From assembly GCA_036346225.1 (NCBI GenBank), contig JARFIW010000453.1:5766001-5830000 (forward strand): DNA of 64,000 nucleotides. Reading direction: 5' to 3'. This DNA is from Platerodrilus igneus (taxonomy: Eukaryota; Arthropoda; Insecta; Coleoptera; Lycidae). The notes under the pieces were generated by a model. It was not told the origin of the DNA, searched no databases, and was given only the letters and a program-made list of their open reading frames with translations. This document shows, piece after piece, positions 11,923 to 23,895 of this stretch (positions within the stretch are counted from its first letter, which is position 1; every line of letters begins with the position of its first letter). The position numbers and the translations under genes were made by a program.

Positions 11923-14462
11923 CTATCTGTTTTCTCGGTACGGGTATAATAAGTTTATACGGAACTTTCCCCTGATTGTGTCTGAATTCAATTCTTTCAG
12001 CTCATATGTGTTTCCACCTATGTTTTTGTTAACCAAGAATGGACCTATGTATGGCAGTTGTAACTTAGCACATATGTTTAAGTGCCTTTTTCCCACTCTC
12101 AAATTCTTCACAATGACCTTGTCTCGTATTTGGAAGACAGTCCTCTTTTTCACCCTCTCATTCATCTTGTGTGTATTTTGTGCCCTCTCTTGTAGTCTTC
12201 TTTGAGCCCTTTGCATTTCCGTTCGAATTCCTCTTCTTTTGGCACAATTTCCCATGGTTGATCGGGATGCACTCCTCTCATTAGACTTATTGGGGCTTCC
12301 TCCGTAACCGTGTGTGGGACATGATTTATGAACATCTCCACCTTGGGTAGATTTTTTTCCCAACTCCGTTGGTCCTGATGTGAAGTTATTTGCAGGAACT
12401 TGCATTTTTCCTGTATATATCGTTCTGCGGGATTTCCTTTGGGATGCCGTATACTGCAGAAGACGACCTCTATTTGCTGATTTTCCCAATGTGCTACAAA
12501 TCGAGCATTATTGAAGTAGGCTGCATGGTCAGCTAGGATTCTTCTGAATCTCCCCTCTCCTGCTATAAATCATTCTAGTTTATTGATGGTTCCAATCGTA
12601 TTACAGTCTCTAGTGGGAAACAGTCGTGTATATTTTGAAAATACATCTACTACCACTAGGACATGTTTACTTCTTCTTCTGCTGGGTACTAGATTGCTTA
12701 AATAGTCTATGACAATTAAATCTAAGGGATTATTCACTTGAATGCTCCTGATAATATTTTGGTTGATGTGGTTTTTGTATTTTCCCAAGGTGCACAGTTG
12801 ACACGTATTTATTATCTCCTTAATGAGCCCTAAGTCCCTCTGGGCATAGAAGTTTTTCCTAAACAATAACCATAGCTTTCTAATTCCCAAGTGTCCATAT
12901 TTAATGTGCAGTTCTTTTATGGTCGACTTTGCAAATTCTTTGTCCAACACATACAATTCCTCGCCATTCAAATGCTTTGTAAGAAAGCCATTAATATTCT
13001 CAAACTGCTTATAGTTGGGAACTTCCCTCAACTTGTCCTTCATAAATTGAATATCCTCACTATATTCTTGCATAGCTGAAATTCTTTCGTGTGAAAATAT
13101 TGTCTCATCCCTTACTAGGTGGTGTATCGCTATAAAGATCTCATTTGATTTTAGATTGCTGTTTATTTTATTTCTGCTGAGAGCATCCGCCACTATATTG
13201 TTTTTGCCCTTTATATATCGGATCTCAAAATCAAAATCCTGTAATAACAGACCCCATCTGTATACTCGATTATATGTGAACCTTGTGTTGAAGAGCAAAC
13301 ACAAGGCGGAGTGGTCCGTCTCAACCACGAAATGTCTCTCCATCAGGTAAAAATTTAATTTTGTAACTGCAAAAACCACCGCTGCTGTTTCTTTTTCACT
13401 GATAGTATAATTAAGCTCATGAGTCCTTAGGGTTCTAGAGATAAATGAGATGGGTACCTCTACACCATCCTGGATCTGACACAGTTCCGCAGCCAAAGCG
13501 TTGTCCGACGCATCCGTGTGCATAATGAATTCTTTTGTGAAGTCTGGGTGTCTGAAAATAACCTGCTCATGGAACTGAGCAATTAGGCTCCAATATGCCT
13601 CTTCATGAGCCTCACTCCATGTTTATCTAACCCCTTTCTTCGACAAAGTGAATAGTGGAATGGCTTTTTTTTTTGGAAACGACGGAATAAACTTTTTGTA
13701 AAAATTCATTACCCCCAGAAAAGCCCTTAAAGTCCTTATAGTATTTCCGACAACCGATCCTTATTTATGAATATACCCTCAGCACTGATCTGGTATCCCA
13801 AGAACTTCACCCTGTCCTGGAAAAATTCGCATTTCATCAGATTCAGTTTTAGTCCTGCCACATTTAATTCTAGTAATATTCTCTCAAGATATACCAAGTG
13901 TTGTTCTATATCGTCGCTGAATATTAAAATGTCGTCTACATAATGTATGCAGAATTCCCCGTATAGTCCCAACATGCTTTGCATTGCCTTGACCAATGCA
14001 GCCATACTTGAAGACAAACCAAAAGGGACCACTTTAAATTGATAGATATGCCCTTCTATGGAAAAACCCGTATATTTCTTCGATTCTTTGGCTAGCGGGA
14101 TTAGCCAAAACGAATTTTTTGAAATCAATTTTTGTAAAAATCTTCTTATTGCCTATTCTTGCCAAAATGCCGTCCATTGTTGGCGGACAATTATATTGCG
14201 GCTTAGTTCTTTGATTGATTTTTCTCGCATCGAGACATAGTTTGATGATAATACCATCTCATAACATTTGCTCAACTTCATTCCTCACTCTTTCTCTGTA
14301 TGCCTTGAATGGGATATACTTTTGTATTAAATGGTTCGGTATTCACCACTTCTAGCCTATGCTCATAACCCGTCGCGATTTGTGATTCTGACCCTATTAA
14401 TTCTGCATATTTCTCCAATAATGCACTCACTTTACTTTTCATATCACCTGGACACTTAATAT
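11923..14462 (-). pseudogene. Ty3/Gypsy element 1 pol: RT, RNase H, integrase
   Basis: Right to left, this contains the start of the RT region (near 14460-14130, with an IKCPGDMK-like lead-in also seen in element 2), the RT palm with HYVDDILIFSDD (~13930), RNase H (13523-13150, TDASDNALAAEL, ETDHSALC, VADALSRN) and the integrase zinc finger (H-H-C-C, ~12900-12760). The integrase core start (VIDYLSN) and C-terminal part (to 11923, VGKRHLN and LPYIGPFLV) follow. Frames break near 14130, 13730-13530 and 12570-12490. Gag, protease and 5' LTR are absent because the copy ends at SINE copy 2. Confidence 0.88.
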
Positions 14463-14753
14463 CAGGCGGCTCCGTGGTGTAGTGATATGTGTGTGACTAC
14501 TACGCCCAAGGTCCCGGGTTCGAATCCCGACACGGTCCGCTTGAAAAATGTTAGGCGAGCATTTTTCACAAAAATACACCCTCGTTCGGATGAGAGGTAA
14601 AATGGAGGTACCGTGTTGTCACGCACGTTAAAGATCCCTACCTTACTTTGAACAGCAAGGGTTCGGCAAAATTCCAAATTTTCCAGGTAAAAAAAACTCG
14701 GTTTCTGGACAATGTAGTACCTTTGGGTGGAGCATTGGAAAAAAAAATACATG
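14463..14753 (+). mobile_element. tRNA-derived SINE, copy 2
   Basis: Same family and orientation as copy 1, with intact A- and B-box-like motifs (gtggtgtagtgatatg, ggttcgaatcc) and a ~10-bp deletion in the body near 14612. Its 3' side carries the duplication gtatacgtattct (14754-14766), but its 5' side abuts Gypsy pol directly (taatatc|aggcgg), without the duplication. Confidence 0.85.
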
Positions 14754-15657
14754 TATACGTATTCTTTTAAAAAGCCCCATACAAAGTAATCCATGGGATT
14801 CAAGTCAAGCGATCTTGCTGGCCACGGAATCGGTCCTTTTCTACCAATCCACCTTGCGTACTGTTCGTTTAAAAACGGGCGGACACCACGTGTGTAATGA
14901 GGAGGAGCCCTGTCACGTTGAAAAATGATATCTCTACAAACATCTAAAGGGACATCTTCTAACAATAGGGGTAGTTGATTTTGAAGAAAGTTCAAATACA
15001 CTTCTCCATTGAGGTTTCTTTCGAAAATATAGGGGCCAATAAGGGTGTTTCCTATCACAGCCGTCCACACATTTAGGCTGAATCTGCGTTGGAACGATTT
15101 CTGTCTTATTGCATGAGGGTTTTCATCGGCATAATAGTGGTAATTGTGGAGATTTAGAACGCCAGTGTGCGTAAAGAGGGACTCATCAGACCACAGTATT
15201 TTTCGAAAGAAATGGCGCTGCTCAATATCCCGTGCTAATAACCAACGGCAGAACATTAACCTTCGTTGGAAATCTTCGCCTCGCCTTCCAGAGCTTGAAC
15301 AGGTGTAAAGTGAAAAGGACGAATATTATTCTTGTGCAGAACATTTACTACTTTCCATTGCGAAACTCTAATCTCAACTGCAATTTGACGTAAAGAGGTT
15401 GTAGAGTATTGTTCCACTCGACCCAAGACAACCTTTTCAATTTCTACGTCCAGATCTTGTCCCCTTTCATTAGGTACTTGAAATGCTCTTCCATCAAGGA
15501 GCCATTGGTGTGTTCTTGCAAACCCGTTGCGACTGAGAATTGGACGATTTGGGAACCGACGTTTATATTCCTCCCGTGCTCTTGTAGCATTACCATTACA
15601 AAAACCATAAATGAAATGCGTATTTGCATATTCTCTATTGCTATAACGAGCAGACAT
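14754..15657 (-). pseudogene. Mariner-type transposase, main part
   Basis: Translation is best started at the ATG 15657 (MSARYSNREY..FIYGFCNGNA), a common start for this insect transposase group. The N-terminal helix-turn-helix DNA-binding part runs to ~15300. The catalytic DDE/D part has SDESLF (~15180), QRDRAPPHY (~14910) and SLDLNPMDY (~14795), with about 40 residues between the second and third acidic residues, close to the DD41D group. A one-base frameshift near 15280 separates the two halves, and the C-terminus is displaced to 6911-7085. The gene is therefore inactive. The enzyme would cut and paste the element at TA dinucleotides. Confidence 0.83.
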
Positions 15658-15878
15658 CTTAGATAGTAATTTAGTACGTATCAAAAATTTATATGAATAC
15701 AACTGTCTAATCAGTGACAATGCTTCACACTGTCAATGTGACAACTACTACATGCTATGAACGTATCTGTGCTCTTAAAATTACTGTACATTTTTGTTTT
15801 CAATTGGCACTGCCTTGATTATCTTATAATCGAACAAGGTTCTTCCGGCATTACGAAGGCAATAATTTAATAGATTAA

Positions 15879-16318
15879 AAATCAAATAGAAAATGTTTCA
15901 CACTGCTGGAAACCTTATGAAGTGAGGTTGTTTTTGTAACATTTGCTCATTTGTAGATAAAATAATTTCGCTATAGTATTACTTTAAACTTTGTTAAAAA
16001 AATTTCCTTTGTAATTTTTAACCTTTTAATGCTTTATATAAAAATGTTTCCTTTAAAATTAAAAAAATCGAAATATTTGTTTTTTTATAGGAAATTTAAT
16101 GTAGTTTATGAAAATTGGGTTGTTTATCTAGTTATTTGAAGCAGGAGCTGAGAAATTTAATTTTTACTGCAAAAAGTCGCGTTATTAAGAAACAAACTAA
16201 AAAAAACATATCTCCTAAACCAATCGAGATAGGACAGGGGTCATATTAACAATTTTTGTTGCAAATTAAGTGTACTATCTCCCAGTTCATTTTTGCACGA
16301 ACGATATCATTCACCCTG
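15879..16318 (-). repeat. Mariner right terminal inverted repeat
   Basis: Inverted copy of 6339-6779, ending cattcaccctg before the TA duplication at 16319-16320. Confidence 0.88.
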
Positions 16319-16320
16319 TA

Positions 16321-18139
16321 TAGAAGTTGTAATGGAAACTTTATCAGTTTCATAAATTTAATTAAGGACATTCTGGTAAGATTAAGCAGGTTTAAAAATG
16401 CTAAAATAATAATTCTCGGAGACTTTAATGTGAATTTTCTGGAAAAGTCAATTGAACTAAATAACCTTCGCGATTTAACTGACTCATTTGGTTTCACAGA
16501 TACTATAGACTGTGCAACTAGAGGTAAAACATGTCTGGACAATATATTTGTCAGCTCCACTATTACTGATTTTAGTAGTAGTATTATAGAAAATGGTCTA
16601 TCCAATCACAATGTACAAAAACTTGAGTTAAACTTTCCAATACTAAGTAATGAGTCTACTAAATGCTTTCAGACCAGAAATTTGAATAGCCAATCGAATA
16701 GTAATCTTTTTGTGTCACTATTGGAGAGTGAAAACTGGAATGGAGTAATGTCAATTAAAAATGTCAATGAAATGTATACTAATTTTATAAATGTGCTGAC
16801 GGCATTTTATAACACAGCATTTCCTCTAATAAAGAAAAGAAAAACTTCAACATTAAGGCAACATAAAAAATGGATAACTAAGGGTATTAGAATATCTAGT
16901 AAAAATTAAAATTGCTGTACGTAGCTTCCTTAGATAGTAATTATCCAGAACGTTTAACATTCTATAAAGCATACAAAAGAATTTATAGGAAAGTTATATG
17001 TGCAGCCAAAAGAATGTACTACAATTCCCTACTAAAAAATTCTTCCAATAAAGTAAAAACTGCATGGGATATTATAAAGGGTGAAAAAAAGCCTAAACGA
17101 AAAATAAATTTGATTATTAACAACAGTCTATGCGATAATCCTCAACAGTTTTGTGCTCATTTCAATCAGTTTTTTGTCAATGCCAGTAATGTATTACCTA
17201 ACAAGAACAACGTACAAAGTATTAGTGCTAATACTAATATTAGTTTTGATAATCATAGCAGTTACTTTTTTACTCCAGTATTGGAGAGTGACGTAATGGA
17301 AGTAGTAATACACATGAAAAATTCTTATTCAACAGGGTACGACGGTTTTAATTCGATATTCTTAAAGAAATACATTCAATTTGTAATTACTCCCTTAACT
17401 TATATAATAAATTCTTCCATTAGTTCTGGTGTTTTCCTAGAAGCCCTAAAAATTAGTAAATTAACTCCTCTGTATAAAAATAAGGACAGTGTAAATGATA
17501 TAAAAAACTATTGTCCAATTTCGTTACTAAGTGTGTTTTCCAAGGTAATTGAAAAATTAGTGACTGAAAAAATTAATCTCTATTTTACTAAACATAATCT
17601 TTTTAATGTAAATCAATTTGGTTTCCATATAGAATGTTCTACCTCTTTAGCTATTATTAAATTTTTGGATATTTTATATGAAAACTTAGATGCTGGAAAT
17701 AAGTGTGCAGCAATATTCTTAGATCTAAGTAAAGCATTTGATTTAGTAAATCATGCTACATTACTTAATACTTTATTTAAGTATGGAATAAGAGGAATAG
17801 CCTTAGATTGGTTTTGCAGTTATTTAACTGGCAGGTATCAGTACGTAGAAATTGAAGGTTGTCGTTCACATCAATTGCCTATTAACAAAGGAGTTCCACA
17901 GGGATCTGTACTGGGACCATTGTTATTCATCATTTATATAAATGATCAACAGCTTAATGATACCATATTATATGCAGATGACGCCTCGTTTCTGGTCAGC
18001 TCCAATAACACAAACAGTCTTGTCAGCCAAGCAAATACTCAATTACAACAAATGGAAGCCCATTTTAGTAAATTAAATTTAGTCCTTAATAGTTCTAAAT
18101 CAATAGTAATGCATTTTAATATATTGCAAACTAAAATTT
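16321..18139 (+). pseudogene. CR1-like ORF2: endonuclease C-terminal half and reverse transcriptase
   Basis: The endonuclease resumes with GDFNVNF (~16420) and LSNHN (~16597), where a catalytic Asp expected in S-D-H is Asn. A frameshift near 16907 separates this from the RT, which has KNYCPISLLSVFSKVIEKL (~17500), QFGFHIECST, FLDLSKAFDLVNH (~17720), GVPQGSVLGPLLF (~17890) and YADDAS (17971). The RT frame is open for over 400 codons. It is cut at ~18139 by another insertion and resumes at 20062. A functional copy would nick DNA and prime reverse transcription at the target. Confidence 0.85.
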
Positions 18140-18140
18140 A

Positions 18141-20060
18141 ATTTTGTTCTTAATTTTATTTTTACCCTCGTGACTATCAGTTAATAAATTGCACCTTTAT
18201 ATTTCCTAAGCCCTTACCTGATATCACAAGGTCGAGAATTTCTTATTAACAATGTAAGCCCAAGGTAAAGTTGGATGGAAAACGGCTTGAGGAAAAGAAA
18301 AACTCTTTAGACATAAACGGCTAGTAGAGTGTTAGCTCTGGGTAGATCATGAGTTTGGGTCATGGGTTGTCAAAAGACCAAAAAATATGAATAATGAGCG
18401 CCACCGTATTTTTCAACACAACAACCTACAAAAATTAACTGTGCTTGTATTAGGGGAATGCGGAAACCTTATATCAACACCACTAACATAGCCATAAAAC
18501 TTGAATTTCACTCTTTTAAAACACTTACCAAAATCTAAAACACCAGATGTCATACAGATGTCTCGACTTGACCTGTGAACAAACAAATGCACAACATGGA
18601 CACCGTTTGTGTCCTCAAAAATATCTACCAAAAATAAAATAATAGAATTTAGGTTTCAAAAGTATACACCCAGGGTATTTGTAATCATTACCCACAATTT
18701 CTGATCAGGAATGATTTGTAAACTTTACTTGTATTTCAAACAATAAAAAAAGTAAAAAAAAATAGATTCTATTTGCTTAAATTTCTTTATTCATTTTACT
18801 ATAATATTTTCAATTTGTTTTACTATAATATTTTCAACTAATAATTTTTTATAGAACAGAAATATACTAATAAAGATTTGTATTCAATAACATAAAGATC
18901 TCTGAATGAATCTTTCTTAATAATTTTCATGTAAGGATTTGAGTTCCCTTAATTATTCATAATACATATTCTTCAAGTCATAGTAGCACTACTTCGACTT
19001 TAACAATGAAATTTAAATTACCTAAGTGCAGATAAATTAGCATGTGTCAACCTAAAGTTACTTTTATTTAATAGTTAATAAAAGAATTCCACATGTTGAC
19101 TAAAAATCAAAGTACATGACCTCAAAATATTTAAACATATTTTTGAATTAAAATTAACATGACATGTGAGGTTTAAATAGGACAGTTGAATATATGTTTT
19201 TTATATCTGACATAATATGTCACTCATAACTTTTTAGCTTAGTTAACTTTATCTGTATGTGCAATCATTCTGACTAGCAATAAATTTGTTACTTAATTCT
19301 TTCTGTCCTTAAACGAATTTTACGTAACTAAAGTTCAATCAAATATTTTCTTATTGCAATTTAACTGATATTGAAAGTGATTAAATGCTAAAAACACTCA
19401 GGTATGCAGATACTGCTGTGAACAAAAGAAATCGGACTATAACCCCAGCTGTCGGAAATTCCATGAACATCTGTTTTCTGCGACACACAAATAGAAGCCA
19501 CGTGAATACTTACGAAATTATTACTGGAATTGCGAGAACTCTTCTGAATAAAACCAGAATTTAACAAAACTAACATCTGCTTGATTTTACATCATATAAA
19601 ATTTAGTACTCCAAAACCAAACTAAATTTTCTTGAGATTAATACTTTGATATTACTGATGTAATTAACTTATAGGAAATTGTATAAGATATTCTCATATC
19701 ATATGGTTGCGTGATATTGCATGTATTAATGAAGGTGACTTCAATTTCTCCTTTTACGCACTCGACAGCAGGCCATGTGCCTGGAAACCATCTTGACTTT
19801 ACTACGCCGCTTATCGCAGCTTGTCTCTTCAAACGTTGATAGCAAAGTGATCCAATTGACAACTCGACGAAGCTTAGTAACGAATCTTAGACCTCAAAGG
19901 TAAAGGAGTCTATATGCTATTATAGATTTTAAGTTTTATTTTAATTGTACGGAATTTTACAAATAATATTTTTATTTTATTGCTGCTTTATTTTATATTA
20001 ATAGACAAAGTGTAACTACGAAAAAAAATACGTTACAATATCCCGTCAATTATTTGATTT
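18141..20060. other. Unidentified ~1.9-kb insertion in LINE reverse transcriptase
   Basis: The LINE coding sequence stops at MHFNILQTKI and resumes with IRASTSCLAEAASINFLGIKID, so these bases were inserted. The insert is AT-rich with no credible reading frame and no clear inverted or direct terminal repeat. A non-autonomous DNA element or Helitron-like element is possible but unsupported. A weak polymerase III box-like stretch lies around 18320-18370 (gttagctctgg, gagtttgggtcatgg). Confidence 0.55.
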
Positions 20061-20061
20061 T

Positions 20062-20670
20062 TCATTGCTAATAAGAGCTTCAACCTCATGTTTAGCAGAA
20101 GCTGCAAGCATCAATTTTTTGGGTATTAAAATTGATTCGAAGCTGACCTGGAATGAGCACATCGATGATCTTTGTAAAAAATTAAGTATCTGTTGCTTTG
20201 TTATGAAAAATCTGTTATACAAGTTGGATAGACAGGTTGTCAAATGGTACTATTTTTCTAACTTTCACTCCACAATTTCATATGGAATAATTGCATGGGG
20301 TAATGCACCCTACATAAATATAAATAGAATCTTTATATTACAAAAAAGAGCAGTGCGTATGTTAACAGGAAGTAAGGCTAGAGACAGTTGTAGACATTTG
20401 TTTAAGCAATGTGGTATTCTAACTGTACATTGTATTTTTATTTATGAGTTACTTCTCTATGCTAGAAAACACTTACACAAGCTCACAGAGCTCAAAGATA
20501 CACACCATTATGATACTCGGAATACATACACACTACTGTTTCCTAAACCCAGGCTAATAAAATATGAAAGTAGTCCAAAATATTTAGCAATATTGATCTA
20601 TAACAAGCTTCCAGATACCTATAAACATGAAACGTTTAATTTGTATAAAAAAAACTTAAAAGTAAACTAA
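20062..20670 (+). pseudogene. CR1-like ORF2, C-terminal part
   Basis: Open for about 200 codons from the insertion boundary. FLGIKIDSKLTWNEHI is the typical motif just after the RT palm, and the C-terminal region has YGIIAWGNA and LQKRAVRMLTG. It ends YKKNLKVN at 20668. The 3' UTR follows to ~20895. Confidence 0.82.
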
Positions 20671-20895
20671 TTGAAAAAAGTTACTACTCAGTTTCAGAAT
20701 ATTTAGCAGACAATAACTTTTAATATCAAGTCAACTTAGGAATATTTAAGTACATATCTTAGTCTTAGTTATACGTGTAAGTGACTTTGTTAATTTATAC
20801 TATTATAGTTGTAGTGATTGTATATTGACATGCCCTATATCATTTTATTTTATAATGATCCAAAAAGGATGAATAAAAACATACATACATACATA
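20671..20895 (+). other. LINE 3' UTR and short-repeat tail
   Basis: AT-rich noncoding sequence ending gatgaataaaaac followed by about four ataC/catA units. After it BEL coding sequence resumes (atagtcaacttgttg), marking the 3' junction of the LINE. Confidence 0.7.
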
Positions 20896-20896
20896 T

Positions 20897-23489
20897 AGTC
20901 AACTTGTTGTATTTCCATATTAATCCCATTTGGTAACGGTTGCCGATTTTCGTCATTGAGGCGTTCATTATTTCATTTGCTCGGCGACCCTCTTGAGCCA
21001 CGGTCGCATCCCTCGGTATTGATACGCCTAGCGATTCTACAGAAAGAAGCTTTTTACTACTTTGTGTAGATCTGGCACCTCATTCGGCTCACACTCGCAT
21101 ACATGATAACTATGAATCGAAAGGGATTCTCCTTCTAAGGGGTTACTTTTAGGGTAACAAACAGGGACCATCCTAACTTGCACTTAGCTGCCAAGGGTTG
21201 CCCGTCTCCACCTTCCCTCACCTTGCGTGGAACGGCTAGTTTCCAATTGTCAAGACCAATTAATATACCAGGCCTGGCATTAGTGTAGGACTTTATTGGC
21301 AGTCCTTGTAGATAAGAATACTCTTGAGCATAACTTTCGAAATCTAAGCATTGGATTGATAAATTAAGCTCTTTCACGGTGCGAGCTGGCCGGCAACCGT
21401 ACCGGTACGCATTTCGATAGTTACCTTCTATCGAAACGAGCACTTTTTTAGAACTTTTTTCTATCCGATACATTTCACTCGTCCATTTTAAAGTCAGGAG
21501 ATCGAGTTTTCCTTTTAGGCCAAGTTGTTCTGCTAAGCTCTCCTTCAGCAGAGTAGTTGAAGAGCCCTCATCTAAGAATGCGAAGGTTTCAACATAGAAA
21601 TCGCCCTTTCTTAGTAGAACAGGCATTATACGTAAGCTAGCTGTATACGTAACGTCCTTTTCTGGGGCTACTGCAACGGTATGTTGTTGCTCTATAACCA
21701 TAAAGCTTGAAGTCTTTGTTTCTAGTTGCCCAATATTTACTGTGGGACTGTCTGTATCGGGTTTTATCTTTTCGGACAACTGTGCGTCATTGTGAAGCAA
21801 TGGGTGATGGATTTTGTTACAACCATTTTTATCGCACTCAACTGGAGCAGGACAATTAAATTTATGAACTCCTAAACATTGAAGACACAGTCTGAACTTA
21901 CGCATTGTATTCCATTTTTCTGATTAAGACAACTTGGCAAACCCTTTGCAATACGCAATACTTTTACATTTGCCCTTGCACAACCATCACACTTCTTTTT
22001 TAGTAGGTTTTGTATCTACGACTGCATTACAGGTATCCTTATGGTGGTAAACGTTAAGATGTTTTTCTAGTTTTTTAGTCGGAACAGGACTTTTGGCATC
22101 AATCACTGTGAGTGTTGGAAGCGCTCCGCAAACATTTTTAGCTAATGTGTAAAGCCACTTTCCAAACACGAGCAGGTTGTTGGTCTGTGACGAGGAACTT
22201 TTATACGTGGCTCAATTAAGCTTCATTGAAGCAGGTAGCTTTAAAAGCAACTCTTGCAATAGCAATGGGTTATTAAGATAATCATCCAACTGTGCAGCTT
22301 TTAAAAACGTGCAAAAATTTTGTACGGCAATGGCATACTCTACCAAAGATTCTAATTTTTCTTGTTTTATTGGTGCCTGCTGACGCACTTTTAAAATGTG
22401 TGCTTCGATAATTTGCTCAGGCCTACCAAAAAGCATTTGTAAGGTACACATGATTTCTGGTACACATTCAGGCATAACTAACAAACTAGATACAACATTT
22501 TTTGCAGTGCCTTTCAACGATCGCTGCAAACAAACAATATTCTCATCGTTATTAAATCCACACATAGATGTAGTCCTCTCAAAACTACTGACGAACAAAG
22601 GCCAGTCGAGAGGGTTACCCGAGAATGAAGGTAGTTCTCTAGAAATCGACTGTCTTGCTGCCGTCTGTTGAGAAGTTAGAAATGACCAAATATTTTTACC
22701 GTATTTACCTAATGGTGAATTAAGTGCAGGATCTCGAGCTACCCCTGCACGTTGCGAGTTACTAACTTTTTGAGACGTTTGGTTCTGCTTTAGCGTGTCT
22801 GAGTACCTCACAGAAACCGGCTCGTTCGATTTTAATGACAAGTGAACAAATTTTTGAGTAAGTTCACTTGGAACCACCTTTGTGTTTTCGCCGCTTAGCA
22901 TGACAAGACCTTCTTCAATTTTTTGAGATAGGTTTGCATTGTGAAGGGCGTCAACTGCATTTATCTCGTCATCGTCAATACATTGGCTGGAGTCGGTGTC
23001 GTCCTGTTCGAGCAATAAACGCTTTTTTGAAGCTAGCAGCTGGCACTTGCAAAGTATTTCCATTTCATCATCAATAGCTTTAAGCTAAAGATTTCTCTTG
23101 TTGCTTCTAGTAGTGATTGAACTTAGAGACGTTCGAGACTTAGCTACTCTATGTGTAGTTATCTTGCAACTAGCACTGCCTTGGGGGCAGCTAATGTCAT
23201 CTGTCTTGTTACATTCAATCTGTACTATTTCACGGCGCCCTTGTGATAAAGGAATTGACAATGCCTTGTGACTAAATCTGCAATAAGCAAGAGACCAAGA
23301 AGTACTTGATTCTAGGCAATTAGGACACTTCCAGTCTTTAATACCCGCCACACTGTCATTTACATTGACACACTCATAGTGAAGCCATTTGCGACAAAGA
23401 GTGCATTCCACTATATCATAGTTGCGGTAAGATTTATTGCAGATAGGACAACAGTTACGCCGTCCTTGAACTACGGGTTGGTTTATCAT
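20897..23489 (-). pseudogene. BEL/Pao gag and aspartic protease
   Basis: The ATG at 23489 opens a protein with an N-terminal PHD/RING-like zinc finger (CPICNKSY..C..C..WLHYEC..WKCPNC, ~23460-23330). The gag core (DUF1759-like, PSFSGNPLDWPLF..F, ~22660-22220) and a Cys/His knuckle region (CLQCLGVHKFNCP, ~21890) follow, then a retropepsin-like protease with FLDEGSSTTLL (~21570) and GILIGLDNW (~21260). The whole is one frame interrupted by TAG (23085), TGA replacing a Trp (22212), TGA (~21987) and TAA (~21925). Beyond 21135 the frame decays towards the LINE junction at ~20897, where it would have passed into pol. Confidence 0.85.
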
Positions 23490-23541
23490 GTTTGTTTAGA
23501 TAATATATATCAACTTGAAAGATTCTAATAGAATTTGAGAA

Positions 23542-23890
23542 TGTTGGGGTGCGGTCAATTACCTGTAGTCAACTGACAAGGGCTGTTTGCAGCAGCACTA
23601 AAGACTTCCTTTGCCACTCAATGTTTAGATTAGAAACACGGCAAGTTGGCTCTTTATTAAGCAGTTCAAATTCTGTATCCCTTACTATCATACAATCTTG
23701 CTTCTCTTAAATAGTTTCTAAATGTAACAAACTTTTAAGTAAACTACTAAATTGTAATACACAACCAGGATATTTGTTATCTAAAACACAATTTTTCCAA
23801 TCTGTCAAAGTTCACCCCTGTCAACTGGATTACCAAAACTAGGGTTACAACTATCAACAATAATACATGTATTAACAACAAATCCCAACA
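23542..23890 (-). repeat. BEL/Pao 5' LTR
   Basis: Direct repeat of 1450-1773 with tgttgggg...cccaaca ends and the duplicated catat just outside (23891-23895). Confidence 0.9.
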
Positions 23891-23895
23891 CATAT

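Larger units (their letters stand above)
6339..16318 (-). mobile_element. Tc1/mariner-type DNA transposon with long terminal inverted repeats
   Basis: Inverted repeats of ~440 bp (6339-6779 and 15879-16318, about 90% identical by eye) begin cagggtgaatgg and are flanked by the TA target duplication (6337-6338, 16319-16320). The transposase is on the minus strand, split into 14767-15657 and 6911-7085 by SINE, Penelope and Gypsy sequence. Without that insert the element would be about 2.3 kb. Long inverted repeats are unusual for mariner elements, which typically have ends of tens of bp. Confidence 0.85.
4512..20895 (+). mobile_element. CR1-like non-LTR retrotransposon (LINE) with nested insertions
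   Basis: This is a near full-length LINE: ORF1 at 4518-5989, then ORF2 in three pieces (5989-6338, 16321-18139, 20062-20670), then a ~220-bp 3' UTR ending in a (catA)n tail at ~20879-20896. It inserted into BEL pol, because BEL coding sequence resumes on both sides. The ORF2 pieces are separated by a mariner transposon and by an uncharacterised ~1.9-kb insertion. The ORF1 architecture (zinc finger plus SGNH esterase-like domain) and RT motifs fit the CR1 group; I cannot fix the exact clade. I could not find an obvious target-site duplication. Confidence 0.85.
1450..23890 (-). mobile_element. BEL/Pao LTR retrotransposon, split by nested insertions
   Basis: The element reads on the minus strand: 5' LTR 23542-23890, gag-protease 20897-23489, pol 1864-4510, 3' LTR 1450-1773. 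Both LTR ends are canonical (tgttgggg...cccaaca), and a 5-bp duplication catat sits at 1445-1449 and 23891-23895, as expected for this superfamily. A CR1-like LINE at ~4512-20895 separates gag-protease from pol. The purine run (ccaggggaac on the minus strand) just inside the left LTR is a likely polypurine tract. I could not identify a primer-binding site next to the right LTR. Several in-frame stops show the copy is dead. Confidence 0.9.
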
